This document shows positions 25,606 through 34,353 of a stretch of DNA of 49,828 bases, piece by piece. This DNA is from Clostridia bacterium (lineage in GTDB: Bacteria; Bacillota; Clostridia; Saccharofermentanales; UBA5734): assembly GCA_009928985.1 (NCBI GenBank), contig SABL01000007.1, positions 1 to 49,828 on the forward strand. The letters run 5' to 3'. A model generated the notes under the pieces. That model saw only the letters and a list, made by a program, of their open reading frames with translations, had not been told where the DNA came from and ran no database searches. Each line of letters starts with the position of its first letter. Position 1 is the stretch's first letter. The translations under genes and the position numbers were made by a program.

Positions 25606-28548
25606 TCAACCTTCCAGAACTGCAACACCACCAGGCAGGATGTTGATGGTTTCCCTGCTGCTGGATAGTTTCCGTTCCCGAAGGAGTGTGCCATCCTTGT
25701 CAAAACCGGACAGGAGAAGGCCTTTGGCGTCAAGGGAGCCTGTGATCCGGATGGATTTGGGGGTCGTTGCCAGATTGGCCAGCACGATTTTCCTCCCGTA
25801 AGGGCCGGAATACGCATAGGCCTTGACATCATCGTCAGGGCTATCTGCAGCAAGCAGGCGGCTATCCTGAGGCAAGGCCAGAAGACGGGCTGCGATGGCG
25901 TCCTGCGGCCGGTAGTCTTTGTCCCACGGCTCATTGAGGTCAAGGTTGACCAGTCCGGCACTGTTGCCAAGTTCTTCCAGCTGCAATTGGACAAGATCCG
26001 CCAAAGTCGGCTGCAAGCCTTCAAAACCATGCAAACTGGCTACACGGATGATTTCATTCCAGCCCTGGCTAGTCTGGGCCGGATTGCGCGGCATTTGGTC
26101 AAAATAAGCTGCCACTGCAGGTTGAACCCCATTCTGATTTGTTCCCTGGTACAATCCGACGAGCTGGGAGCTGTGGTAATCGGCTGAGGAACGCCAGACG
26201 CCATCGGAATACGACATGCCATCGATCAGGATCAGCTTGTTTTTGAGCAGATTGTAGTAGGGGGATTGACGGATCACCTCAATCATCCAGTCGACCCAGC
26301 CAGTCCGCATCGTATCTGTCTGCAACTGGGATTCTGAATCAGAGAACTCGACATAGATGCGTTCTATGGACTCGACCCAAGGCAGGATTTCCCCCTGGTT
26401 CATCCGCAAATGTCCATAAGGGGTTGTGATCGGACCAGCCAGATATTCCATCAGCCCCAGCAATTCTGTCTCACCCATGCCAGGCTGGATCACCAGCCAC
26501 GGACTGCTCCCGGCTTTGCGGGCCATTTCCAGTGCAGGCGAGAGTGATCGGGAACCTTCATAGGTCCATTCATCATCCTGATAGACCGGAGCTTCGTTGC
26601 CGGGTGATTGGGCCCATTGGAATGAAGGCTGCTGGGCAGAACCCAGGGACAAGTAGGACAGACGCAGAACCGGTGACTGGATGGACCCGACATGCTCGCT
26701 CAAGGAGGCATCCAGGCCAATGAGGTTCAGGCTCGGCTGCCCCCAAAAGACTTTGTCCAGCCACAGTTCTCCCGGTCCGGAAAAACCGACATTGAACCGG
26801 ACCGAGTCTGCATTCATGATCACATTTTTCGGAACGACAAACGTGTGGGCATATTTTTTCCAGGTCGATCCCACATGGTTGATGGTTGTGCCAATCGGTT
26901 GGAAATCGCCTGACAACCAGATCCTGACCGAGGCGTCCTGGATCTGTTCCTGGCGCATCCACAATTCGATTGTGTAGATATCACTTCCCTGATGTCGAGT
27001 CAGCGCGTCCGGATTGACGGCTTGGGAAAGGATCACCGAGTCATCCGGAGTGGCTGTGGCCGGGGCCACCAGATGCATCGAAGCCTGTCCGCTTTCATCC
27101 GGTACAGACAGCAAAGTCCGCTCAGAAATCTGGGCACCAAAAACGTCCCAGCTGTCCGGTGTCCGGATCTCCTGACTGGATAATTCCAGAAAGAGCAGGT
27201 CGCCTGCCGCAAACGAGCCAGCGACCATGGGCTGGCTGAGCGTGATTTCGATCACCAAGGGGGCGATGCCAATCTGGCCAGATGCATCTGCGCTGACGAT
27301 TTGCCGGGTGCCAAGGACATCCAGGCGGCGACTGTCAAGTCCTGGGTCAATGTCTGATTCAGACCAGGTCTGGCCGCCATCGCTGGAATAGTGGAACCGG
27401 TTGTCACGGCCAAGAACGATCACCTGGGTGCGAGAAAGCAAGTGCAAATCAATGGTCGCAACAGCTGGACTGGTTTTTGCCGGATTGAACTGCAGGCCAT
27501 CTTCACTGAAGGCAATCTGGCCATTTTCCCCGCCTAACGCAAACACCCCGTCGGCAAAAGCAAGGGCGCGCCAGAATGGACTGCCAGTCGCAGGACTGTC
27601 TACCGTGCGCCAGAAGGTTCCATTCGACGAACGTAAAACGGAGCCATCTTCAGCCAGGGCCAGGAACAGGCCATTGCCATAAGCCAGATCAATCAGGTTC
27701 GTCTGGGTCGGTGACAATGCCGTCGCAAGTGTCTGTGCCGTTCCTGCCAGGATAGAGCCGCCATCCCCAACCGCAACCACCAGGCCTTCCTCACTGGCTG
27801 CAACAGCCCGTAACGGAGCTTTTGCAGCAGTCAGCCAAGATTGCCACTCCTGCCCATCCTGGGAATAGATCAGTTCACCACGGGTGCTTGTGACCAGAAA
27901 TCCCTGGTTAACCACCGTCACATCTGTCAGGTCCGCGCTTGTGCCAGCATCGACAACATCTGGCTGAGGTTGGGACAGCCCGCGCAAAACCAGACCTGAT
28001 TTGCCAACGGCAATAGATACCTCGCCATTGTCGGCAAATCCCAGGATTTCCCGGCCTGCTGGCAGGTCAGCGGGGAGCTGGACCAACTGGAAAGGCCCGA
28101 CGCGGTTGCTATGGTAGGCAGATACCGTTGCCGTTTTTTTCAAAGAAAGTCCATCATCCCCATTGGATAAAACCCGGGCTGAAGCACCCGCAAAAAAACC
28201 ATCCCTGTAAAAGGCCGGATCCAGCGAAGGGTCCACAACGGTGAGTGTTTGTTCGTCACCATCGTAGACAGTCAGGATTTTCCGGAAGGCCACCGGTTCA
28301 AATGAGGCGTCCTTCAGGATGTTGTCAGACGATGCCTGCTCCAAGTTGATACCGGTACCCAGGACATCCGTCTGCCGGCCAGATTCATCAATGGATACCC
28401 AAACGACATCTTCAGGGCCAGCCATCCAGACTGCCACCAGGGAGAGGATTGCAGCCACCGCAGCTGTGATGAGAACAGACAAGGCCAGAACGACAAAAGT
28501 CCGTTTCTTGATGCGGTAACCGATCTGGCGGCGAAGGAAACGCAGCAT
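25606..28548 (-). CDS. 980-residue membrane-anchored protein: BNR propeller plus degenerate arabinofuranosidase-like barrel
   Basis: A basic N-terminus and one hydrophobic helix (residues 18-42) would anchor the protein with its bulk outside the cell. Residues about 160-430 hold sequence-similar repeats with BNR/Ycf48-type turns, such as YSQDGQEW (228), YSSDGGQTW (387) and related ones near 306 and 347, consistent with a beta-propeller. Residues about 440-605 look like a galactose-binding-type sandwich ending in GELWLDKVFW. Residues 605-900 resemble the alpha-L-arabinofuranosidase barrel (GH51): PVLRLSYL, ARKAGSSPWLVIQPGMG, LMEYLAGP and YGHLRMNQG are recognisable, but the GNE acid/base motif reads EFSDSE. 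Activity is therefore doubtful. It is the last gene of the envelope cluster. Confidence 0.8.
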   Translation of the reverse strand: MLRFLRRQIGYRIKKRTFVVLALSVLITAAVAAILSLVAVWMAGPEDVVWVSIDESGRQTDVLGTGINLEQASSDNILKDASFEPVAFRKILTVYDGDEQTLTVVDPSLDPAFYRDGFFAGASARVLSNGDDGLSLKKTATVSAYHSNRVGPFQLVQLPADLPAGREILGFADNGEVSIAVGKSGLVLRGLSQPQPDVVDAGTSADLTDVTVVNQGFLVTSTRGELIYSQDGQEWQSWLTAAKAPLRAVAASEEGLVVAVGDGGSILAGTAQTLATALSPTQTNLIDLAYGNGLFLALAEDGSVLRSSNGTFWRTVDSPATGSPFWRALAFADGVFALGGENGQIAFSEDGLQFNPAKTSPAVATIDLHLLSRTQVIVLGRDNRFHYSSDGGQTWSESDIDPGLDSRRLDVLGTRQIVSADASGQIGIAPLVIEITLSQPMVAGSFAAGDLLFLELSSQEIRTPDSWDVFGAQISERTLLSVPDESGQASMHLVAPATATPDDSVILSQAVNPDALTRHQGSDIYTIELWMRQEQIQDASVRIWLSGDFQPIGTTINHVGSTWKKYAHTFVVPKNVIMNADSVRFNVGFSGPGELWLDKVFWGQPSLNLIGLDASLSEHVGSIQSPVLRLSYLSLGSAQQPSFQWAQSPGNEAPVYQDDEWTYEGSRSLSPALEMARKAGSSPWLVIQPGMGETELLGLMEYLAGPITTPYGHLRMNQGEILPWVESIERIYVEFSDSESQLQTDTMRTGWVDWMIEVIRQSPYYNLLKNKLILIDGMSYSDGVWRSSADYHSSQLVGLYQGTNQNGVQPAVAAYFDQMPRNPAQTSQGWNEIIRVASLHGFEGLQPTLADLVQLQLEELGNSAGLVNLDLNEPWDKDYRPQDAIAARLLALPQDSRLLAADSPDDDVKAYAYSGPYGRKIVLANLATTPKSIRITGSLDAKGLLLSGFDKDGTLLRERKLSSSRETINILPGGVAVLEG

Positions 28549-28551
28549 GAC

Positions 28552-29454
28552 CTAACCTCGCTGGTGCTGATGGCGCAGGTAGGAGATCACGCCCACACTG
28601 ATGACAGCACATGCGACTTCAGTCCAAACCACAATCTGAATGAGATTGTCTTGACCATTGAGCATCGCCGGAACCACACTGCCGAGGAAGTTGAACACCA
28701 CATGCATCAGGACCGGAACCCAGAAGGAACGTGTCACGGCATACATCGCTCCCAGTGCCAGGGCCGGTAAAAAGACATACAGCACCTGGATGGCTTGCAT
28801 ATGGAACACGGCAAACAAGGCGGCCTGGATGACGACCGCCAGCCATTCCGGCATGGCCCGGCGCAGCTCACCCTGGATAATGCCGCGGAAAAGCAACTCT
28901 TCACTGAGAGGCGCAAGGATCGTGATACCGGCGATTAGCCAGCCATAGCCGAGCGCAGGTGAAAAAGCCTCTGCCTGTTCCAGGTAGTCCGCCATCAGGC
29001 GCTCGACAGCCGGAACAGAATCGCCAAGAATCATCAACCCTGAGAAAAGCAGATTCGTCACACCTAAAAGGCCGATCGATAGGATCAGGGCTGGCAAAAG
29101 ATGCTTTTTGTCCGGTTTTTTCAGCCAGATAGCATCCCGCTGGTTCAATCGCCGGAAAAAAAGGATCAGACTGTACAATGGAATCAGGAACAGGCCATAG
29201 AAAACGGAAATCCGTGGATAATCATTCAAAATGAGATCTTGGATATCCATGGTGGCCAGGCTAGAGGAATGATCCTGCCAGCCCAGGAGCGAGCTCAGCC
29301 ATGGATAGCTTTGGACATAAAAATTGGCGACGATATCGATCACCAGCAAGTGGATCAGTATCATGCTCAGAGGAACAATCAGGGTCCTGAGGCGAAACTC
29401 GCGTTTCACTCCGGGTCCTTCCTGGTCAAAAGCAGGAAACTCAGGCGTCGCCAT
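28552..29454 (-). CDS. CPBP-family intramembrane protease-like protein
   Basis: The 300-residue polytopic protein has the three CPBP (Abi, formerly CAAX-protease) motifs: EELLFRG with the two glutamates and arginine, AVFHMQ with the conserved histidine, and HVVFNFLG. These form the glutamate/histidine site of intramembrane proteases such as Rce1-like enzymes. Substrates in bacteria are mostly unknown. Its start overlaps the DUF2156 gene by 14 bases and the 980-residue gene begins 3 bases after its stop, so the three are tightly coupled. Confidence 0.92.
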   Translation of the reverse strand: MATPEFPAFDQEGPGVKREFRLRTLIVPLSMILIHLLVIDIVANFYVQSYPWLSSLLGWQDHSSSLATMDIQDLILNDYPRISVFYGLFLIPLYSLILFFRRLNQRDAIWLKKPDKKHLLPALILSIGLLGVTNLLFSGLMILGDSVPAVERLMADYLEQAEAFSPALGYGWLIAGITILAPLSEELLFRGIIQGELRRAMPEWLAVVIQAALFAVFHMQAIQVLYVFLPALALGAMYAVTRSFWVPVLMHVVFNFLGSVVPAMLNGQDNLIQIVVWTEVACAVISVGVISYLRHQHQRG

Positions 29455-30364
29455 GTGTCAGGACGACCTCATACTTATGGATCAGGCGGCTCGGACCGTA
29501 GGAGAGCTTGGCTTTCCTCAAGCCAGGTATCCCCAGGTCTTCTTCCCGGTTGACCCAGTCGATGTCGGGCAGGATTTCGTCAAGGGTGAATTTGTTGATG
29601 GCTGCATACAAGCCGGGGTATTCGGCCTTGGCTTTCTCGACATGAATGACCCCGGTCCGGTTGTATGGTTCGGAGGCAATGGAAAATGCCACCAGTTTGC
29701 CATCAATCCGGATCGCGCCACCCTTGAGGTGAAGTTCATCATAATGGTCGAGCAGCATCTTGACCGGGCGATAATCGCTCTTGGTGATGTCATTGCTGTC
29801 GATGCCCTTTTCCTCGCACCAGTCAAGCACCAGCTGGAGTGCCTCAGATGCGTCAGCTTGGATCAGAGGGGTGAATTGGTAATCCGGATAGGTGCGCAGG
29901 AAACGGTTCACATGATTGCGCTTGGCATGGAGGTCTTTGCCAGAGAGCTGGCGCAAACTCTGGGCATCATACAAATAGTCCGAGAAAGTGCGGTCATAAG
30001 CTATCCGGACTTGGCAGCCCTGCAGATTCTCAAACAGGGGCACATACAATTCGTCGATGTAGAGAATGCGGACTGGCCAGCCGAGGCGGTTGAATTCAGG
30101 TGCCACAGAGTCGACAATCGTCTGCAGGCGATCCTGGTTGAGCGGCCCCAGCGGCATGGACATATGCGGGGTTGTGAAAACACCGCCATTGCTGATGAAA
30201 AACAGACAATCCGCCTGCTCGACCACCCGGTAGTCAAAACCCTCATGCCAGGACCAGCGCGCATCAAAACTGGCATCGGCCAGTTCCGTCAGGGACTGGT
30301 GACGATGCGCCAGGTAACGGGTGCGGTCTGCAAGCGAAAACAGGGGGTAATGGTCGTCAAACAT
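29441..30364 (-). CDS. DUF2156 protein, aminoacyl-lipid-transferase-like domain
   Basis: The 307-residue protein consists of a stand-alone DUF2156 domain, the cytosolic GNAT-like half of MprF phosphatidylglycerol lysyltransferases, without membrane helices. The segment LSGKDLHAKRNHVNRFL at about residues 139-155 is the family hallmark, and the C-terminal EEDLGIPGLRKAKLSYGP also matches. It could transfer an aminoacyl group from tRNA to a lipid or peptide, but isolated DUF2156 proteins have no established role. It follows two DUF1292 genes and precedes a CPBP protease. Confidence 0.9.
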   Translation of the reverse strand: MFDDHYPLFSLADRTRYLAHRHQSLTELADASFDARWSWHEGFDYRVVEQADCLFFISNGGVFTTPHMSMPLGPLNQDRLQTIVDSVAPEFNRLGWPVRILYIDELYVPLFENLQGCQVRIAYDRTFSDYLYDAQSLRQLSGKDLHAKRNHVNRFLRTYPDYQFTPLIQADASEALQLVLDWCEEKGIDSNDITKSDYRPVKMLLDHYDELHLKGGAIRIDGKLVAFSIASEPYNRTGVIHVEKAKAEYPGLYAAINKFTLDEILPDIDWVNREEDLGIPGLRKAKLSYGPSRLIHKYEVVLTHGDA

Positions 30365-30379
30365 GATGTCTGGCCTTTC

Positions 30380-30733
30380 TCAGCCGCCAGCCTCTTCAAA
30401 GCGCCGGTAGAAAAAGTCAAAGGCGTCGGCCAGCTCGGTCTTGTTTTTGATCGATTTGAAATACTGCTCACCCGTCACGTGGTGCTCAGCGCGCATGATG
30501 ACAATTTCCGGATCCTGGTGGTTGCCATCGTCCGGTTCGTAATTGTACATGACGACATAGTCACGGCCATTCATCGAAAAGGAATCGATAAAGGCCATGT
30601 AATACTCATGGCCATTATCGACATCCACGATGACAGCAAGGACATCATCCTTGGCTACCCGGCTGCGGCTGATCACACCGCGCGGGGCAGGCCGCAAGGA
30701 ATCAGTTGTCCGTTTCGTCGTCCTCGTTTTCAT
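30380..30733 (-). CDS. DUF1292 protein, second copy
   Basis: The C-terminal 90 residues fit DUF1292: VLAVIVDVDNGHEYYMAF, YVVMYNYEPDD and EIVIMRAEH resemble the neighbouring DUF1292 protein. The start is uncertain. The ATG at 30733, with GAGG close upstream, overlaps the previous gene by 32 bases and gives 117 residues, but the first 20 or so basic residues are only the shadow of that gene. TTG at 30697 or GTG at 30676 would give a more usual length. It is 15 bases from the DUF2156 gene. Family function is unknown. Confidence 0.75.
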   Translation of the reverse strand: MKTRTTKRTTDSLRPAPRGVISRSRVAKDDVLAVIVDVDNGHEYYMAFIDSFSMNGRDYVVMYNYEPDDGNHQDPEIVIMRAEHHVTGEQYFKSIKNKTELADAFDFFYRRFEEAGG

Positions 30734-31088
30734 AGTCCTCTTCCTCGCAGAGACGCTCGTATTCGGCATAAACACGATCGTATTCGTCATCTGTCAGGCT
30801 GACCAGCCCTTCAGTGCCATCTTCGAGTTCGACGACGCGGGTGATGACCATCTCGGGTTCCTGCTCATCGGTGGTGATCAGGACGCAATAATGGTCATCC
30901 TCAAAGGCAAAATCATCCGCCAGGATAAAGGTGTATTCCTGTCCGGTCTCGCCGTCCACCATGGTGATGATGCCATTGCCGTGCTCATGATCATGATCAT
31001 GATCATGGTCATGGCCGCAGCCGTCACCACAATCCGAACCACAACCTGCACAGCCGTGATCATCCAACATCAATTCTTCTAACAACAT
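30702..31088 (-). CDS. DUF1292 protein with Cys/His-rich head
   Basis: The 128-residue acidic protein has a DUF1292 domain (about residues 40-105: IITMVDGETGQEYTFI, YCVLITTDEQEPEMVITRV). An unusual N-terminal head at residues 13-38 holds five cysteines and then four HD repeats, which should bind metal ions. The C-terminus is almost entirely acidic. In Bacillus subtilis a DUF1292 gene (yrzB) follows ireB and ruvX, and the same order is kept here. AGGAGG precedes the ATG. Confidence 0.88.
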   Translation of the reverse strand: MLLEELMLDDHGCAGCGSDCGDGCGHDHDHDHDHEHGNGIITMVDGETGQEYTFILADDFAFEDDHYCVLITTDEQEPEMVITRVVELEDGTEGLVSLTDDEYDRVYAEYERLCEEEDYENEDDETDN

Positions 31089-31146
31089 GGGAGTTCCTCC
31101 TTGGGGGGATTAAAGTCTTGTTCATAGGATCACAGGACTTGTTGAT

Positions 31147-31152
31147 TATATC
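31147..31152 (-). promoter_or_regulatory. Extended -10 promoter of the DUF1292 cluster
   Basis: TGA-TATAAT on the minus strand lies about 60 bases before the first DUF1292 start and 10 bases after the ruvX stop. There is no clear -35. It would let the envelope cluster be transcribed apart from ruvX. Confidence 0.55.
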
Positions 31153-31161
31153 ACACTCAAA

Positions 31162-31602
31162 TCAGGCTTTGCGCCGGCTCTCCAGGTATTCCTGCAGGAT
31201 AATTTCCGCCGCCATCTGGTCCACGACGGCCTTGCGTTTCTGGCCGCGCACACCGGTCTCGCGCAGCACCCGGCTGGCCAGGACAGTCGTATAGCGTTCA
31301 TCACGGTACAGAACTGGCCGTCCGGTCCGGGCTACGAGTTCCTCGCCCATGGCCCTGGCTTTGGTTTCAGTTTCGCTGGTCTTGCCATCGGTCCGGCGCG
31401 GCAGACCCATGATCACCGTGGTGATCTGGAGGTCTTCGATCAGGGCTGTCAGACGGTCCAGCGCCCAACTCCAGTCGCGGCCATTCCAGTTGATGGTCTC
31501 GAGGCCACGGGCCGTGATGCCGAGCGGATCGCTGACAGCAGTCCCGATCCGGGCATCGCCATAATCAATGGCAAGGTATCGCTCTGGTTTCGTGCTTGTC
31601 AT
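31162..31602 (-). CDS. ruvX: Holliday junction resolvase-like protein RuvX (YqgF)
   Basis: RuvX is an RNase H-fold nuclease linked to 16S rRNA 5' maturation and Holliday junction resolution. The 146-residue product has the first acidic motif IDYGDARIG (Asp13), GLPRRTDG near residue 66, DERYTT near residue 101 and the VVDQMAAEIILQ helix with the last acidic site. AAAGGAT precedes the ATG. It is in its typical place after ireB, with an aldo/keto reductase gene between them. Confidence 0.94.
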   Translation of the reverse strand: MTSTKPERYLAIDYGDARIGTAVSDPLGITARGLETINWNGRDWSWALDRLTALIEDLQITTVIMGLPRRTDGKTSETETKARAMGEELVARTGRPVLYRDERYTTVLASRVLRETGVRGQKRKAVVDQMAAEIILQEYLESRRKA

Positions 31603-31658
31603 AGTCTATCCTTTCTCATGCCCTTCTGTCCGTAGCCTGGGTGACCAGACAGGCTGGT

Positions 31659-32669
31659 TCAGACCACCTTGAGGACGAAATCGCGACAGGCATAGGCACA
31701 GTACCCGCACAGGACACAACGCTCCGGATCAACCTTGACTTTGCCGTCTGTTTCAGACAGGGCCAGGGCCTTTGCGGCGCAACGGTCGACACAGGCTCCG
31801 CAGCCGGTACACCAGTCGGACACAACCAGGCGACGCGAACGGCTGCGGGTGGCAGCAAGATCGCCCGGATCGACTGCAAGACCGGAAAACAGTGCGATAT
31901 TCATGTCAATTTCAGCTTCACTCTGCATGCCGACAGCATAGGCAGCCACCTGGTCCTGGGCCAGGGCAAAGGACAAGGCAGTGTCGAATTCATGGAGGAA
32001 ATGGCCACCGCCCAGCATTTTCATACCGTACAGCCCCAACCCTGCCGCTTCGGCCTCGCGTGTTGCCAAGACCATGGCTTCGGCCGTGCCATCGATCAAA
32101 CCCAGTCCGCGCCAGTTCAGCAACGGGTGGATCACATCCGCCTCGCGGTAGAGACCCATGTCCAGATCGCGCCAGAGCGTACCGGCAAGACCAAGCCTGG
32201 CCTGGGTCAGAGCCCGGACAGGTTCGACGGCATGAGTGGAAATGCCAATGGCCCGGATCAGGCCTTTTTCTTTCTGTTCGTGGAAATAGGCAAATGCCTC
32301 CCGATGTCCATCCAAGGTCAGGGTGGACTCCTGCTCGTGGAGCAGAAATAGATCGATCACATCCAGATCCATGGCCAGGCGCGCCTGGTCAAAACTGCGC
32401 CGGGCAGTTTCGCGATCATAGGCATAGCATTTGCTGGCAATGACCGGCATCGTTGCGACTGTGCGCAAACCAGCTCGAATATGTGGATATGTCTCATAGA
32501 GTTCAGCTGTATCGATGAAGTTGACACCCTGGGAAAGGGCATGGACGAGGAGCTCCCCACCACGCTCCGGAGACAGGTTGGCCTGGGCTGGCCCCAATGT
32601 CAAAGAACCATAGCAGAGCCGGGATACTTCGATTCCGGTCTGCCCCAAAAAGCGTCTGGGCAAGCTCAT
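31659..32669 (-). CDS. Aldo/keto reductase with two C-terminal [4Fe-4S] motifs
   Basis: The 336-residue protein has an aldo/keto reductase barrel (FIDTAELY with the catalytic Asp/Tyr region, LLHEQES, GISTHA) fused to a ferredoxin-type tail. The tail carries CTGCGACVDRC and CVLCGYCAYAC, enough for two [4Fe-4S] clusters. Such fusions occur in anaerobes and probably exchange electrons with ferredoxin rather than using NADPH only; the substrate is unknown. The ATGA overlap with ireB shows they are co-transcribed. Confidence 0.88.
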   Translation of the reverse strand: MSLPRRFLGQTGIEVSRLCYGSLTLGPAQANLSPERGGELLVHALSQGVNFIDTAELYETYPHIRAGLRTVATMPVIASKCYAYDRETARRSFDQARLAMDLDVIDLFLLHEQESTLTLDGHREAFAYFHEQKEKGLIRAIGISTHAVEPVRALTQARLGLAGTLWRDLDMGLYREADVIHPLLNWRGLGLIDGTAEAMVLATREAEAAGLGLYGMKMLGGGHFLHEFDTALSFALAQDQVAAYAVGMQSEAEIDMNIALFSGLAVDPGDLAATRSRSRRLVVSDWCTGCGACVDRCAAKALALSETDGKVKVDPERCVLCGYCAYACRDFVLKVV

Positions 32670-32920
32670 TCGAGTGTTTTGATGTACTCGCTCAGGATCA
32701 CCTCGAGCATCTCATCCCGCTCCATGCGGCGGATCACGGCCCGGGCACCATTGTGATTGGTAATGTAGGTCGGGTCACCGGACATGAAATAGCCAACCAG
32801 CTGGTTAACCGGGTTGTACCCCTTCTGGCGCAGGGCCTGGAGCACCTGGGACATGATCTCACGCACCTCAAGTGAATGGTCAGCCCCAAATTCAAAACGG
32901 GTTGTTTCACCTTTTTCCAC
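32666..32920 (-). CDS. ireB: IreB family regulatory phosphoprotein (UPF0297)
   Basis: The 84-residue protein matches IreB throughout, with the core ALRQKGYNPVNQLVGYFMSGDPTYIT and the C-terminal helix. In Enterococcus faecalis IreB is phosphorylated on N-terminal threonines by the PASTA kinase IreK and controls cephalosporin resistance; Thr6 and Thr7 here are candidates. Translation starts at a GTG at 32920 with GAGG upstream. It is the first gene of the ireB-reductase-ruvX group. Confidence 0.94.
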   Translation of the reverse strand: MEKGETTRFEFGADHSLEVREIMSQVLQALRQKGYNPVNQLVGYFMSGDPTYITNHNGARAVIRRMERDEMLEVILSEYIKTLE

Positions 32921-32972
32921 GTGGCAAGCACCTCATCTTTCTGTCGCAGCCTGCAGTCCGTGCGCTGATCAT

Positions 32973-32987
32973 CCATTCGATGAATGG
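32973..32987. promoter_or_regulatory. Palindrome upstream of ireB
   Basis: CCATTC-GAT-GAATGG is a perfect inverted repeat 53 bases before the ireB start. It may be an operator; no convincing promoter was found next to it. Confidence 0.35.
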
Positions 32988-33027
32988 GCAATGAGCCGGC
33001 CTGGGAAGTCTCTTTATCTTAACATGA

Positions 33028-34353
33028 TCAGGCAGGGTTTGCATCCGTGCAGTAGAGAAATTGCCCGTCTGCGCGGACAGGCTGGGCTGTGACAATCTGG
33101 CCCGGATTGAGACCCGTCGCAGGTTCGATCCGCACCGGAACATAAGCCGCGGTATAGCCTTCAGCGATTCCATGTGCAGTCAGCGTCTCGACGAGAACCG
33201 ATTGCGGCTGGCCCACTTGGCTCAGGTGGAAGGCAGCGGCCATTTGCTCAGCCAAGTCCTGCAGGGCGTGGCTGCGGCCGGCACTGACAGGAGCCGGGAC
33301 CTGGCCGGACATGCTGGCTGCCCGTGTCCCCTGGCGGGGCGAGTAGCGAAACACATGCATGCGGGCAAATCCAATCTCCCGGCAAAACTGGAGCGTCTCA
33401 GCAAATTCCTCATCCGTTTCGCCGGGAAATCCAACGATCACATCCGTTGTCAGGCTGGCGTCCGGGAAAGCCTTCCGCAAGGCCTGGGCGACCGATCGGA
33501 ACTGGCTGGTGGTGTAACGGCGGTTCATCCTTTTCAACACAGTGTCGGAGCCGCTTTGCAAGGAGAGATGGAAATGGGGGCAAAGCTTGGGGTTGTCCCA
33601 GGCCAGTTCGATGAACGAGGGTGTGATCGACAAAGGCTCAAGCGAACCCAGCCGGATGCGCTCGATCCCGGAGATCTGCGCCAGTTTGGCTGCGAGAGCC
33701 ACCACGGCATGGCTGCCCTCCCCCCGGTCCAGGCCATACGAACAGACATGGATACCTGTCAGGACGATTTCCCGGTAACCAGCAGCGGCCAAAGCCTGAG
33801 CCTCGGCCAGGATCGCGCGCTCTTCCCGGCTGCGGATCCGGCCGCGCGCCAGCGGGATCGCGCAGTAAGAGCAAAACGAGTTGCAGCCATCTTCAATCTT
33901 GATATGGGCCCGGCATTCAGACTGTTGGTCGACGATGCCCAGTTCTTCAAAAATATCTTCTTGTGCGATCGCATTCAAGGCGTCTGCCTGATCCTCTGCT
34001 TGCTCAACCTGGCTAGCACAAGATAGCCCGAGGTAATCCAGAACCAGTTCCAAAGCCCGGGCCTTGCCATGTGTTCCAATGACGATATCCGCGTAATTCC
34101 TGGCGTCGCTCAATTCGGCATGACAGCCCATCGCCACGACCACGGCGTCCGGGGCCTGGCGTTTGGCCCGGCGCAGCATCTGGCGGGATTTCCGGTCAGC
34201 CTCGCCCGTGACCGTGCAGGTATTGATGACATAGACATCTGCCGGATCGTCAAACTCGACCCGTTCAAATCCGGCCTCGACAAATCGCAGGGCGATGGCA
34301 TCGGTTTCGTAATGATTGGTTTTGCATCCCAGCGTATGGAAAGCAGCTCTCAT
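33028..34353 (-). CDS. mtaB: tRNA t6A37 methylthiotransferase MtaB
   Basis: MtaB adds a methylthio group to t6A37 in tRNAs reading ANN codons. The 441-residue product has the N-terminal cluster cysteines Cys10, Cys46 and Cys77, the radical-SAM triad Cys157, Cys161 and Cys164 (CNSFCSYC) and a C-terminal TRAM-like domain. TLGCKTNHYE is typical of MtaB/YqeV rather than MiaB. The ATG at 34353, with AGAGGAG 8 bases upstream, replaces a start 102 bases earlier that would run into the divergent HPr-like region. Confidence 0.95.
   Translation of the reverse strand: MRAAFHTLGCKTNHYETDAIALRFVEAGFERVEFDDPADVYVINTCTVTGEADRKSRQMLRRAKRQAPDAVVVAMGCHAELSDARNYADIVIGTHGKARALELVLDYLGLSCASQVEQAEDQADALNAIAQEDIFEELGIVDQQSECRAHIKIEDGCNSFCSYCAIPLARGRIRSREERAILAEAQALAAAGYREIVLTGIHVCSYGLDRGEGSHAVVALAAKLAQISGIERIRLGSLEPLSITPSFIELAWDNPKLCPHFHLSLQSGSDTVLKRMNRRYTTSQFRSVAQALRKAFPDASLTTDVIVGFPGETDEEFAETLQFCREIGFARMHVFRYSPRQGTRAASMSGQVPAPVSAGRSHALQDLAEQMAAAFHLSQVGQPQSVLVETLTAHGIAEGYTAAYVPVRIEPATGLNPGQIVTAQPVRADGQFLYCTDANPA

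Noticed and set aside
25587-25606. CCTG/CAGG hairpin with six T as a plus-strand terminator
   Set aside because: The stem is only 4 bp and the sequence is the -35 region of the tRNA-Val promoter; no plus-strand gene ends here.
30990-31017. CATGAT tandem repeat as a regulatory or CRISPR-like repeat
   Set aside because: It lies in frame within the DUF1292 gene and encodes the His-Asp repeats.
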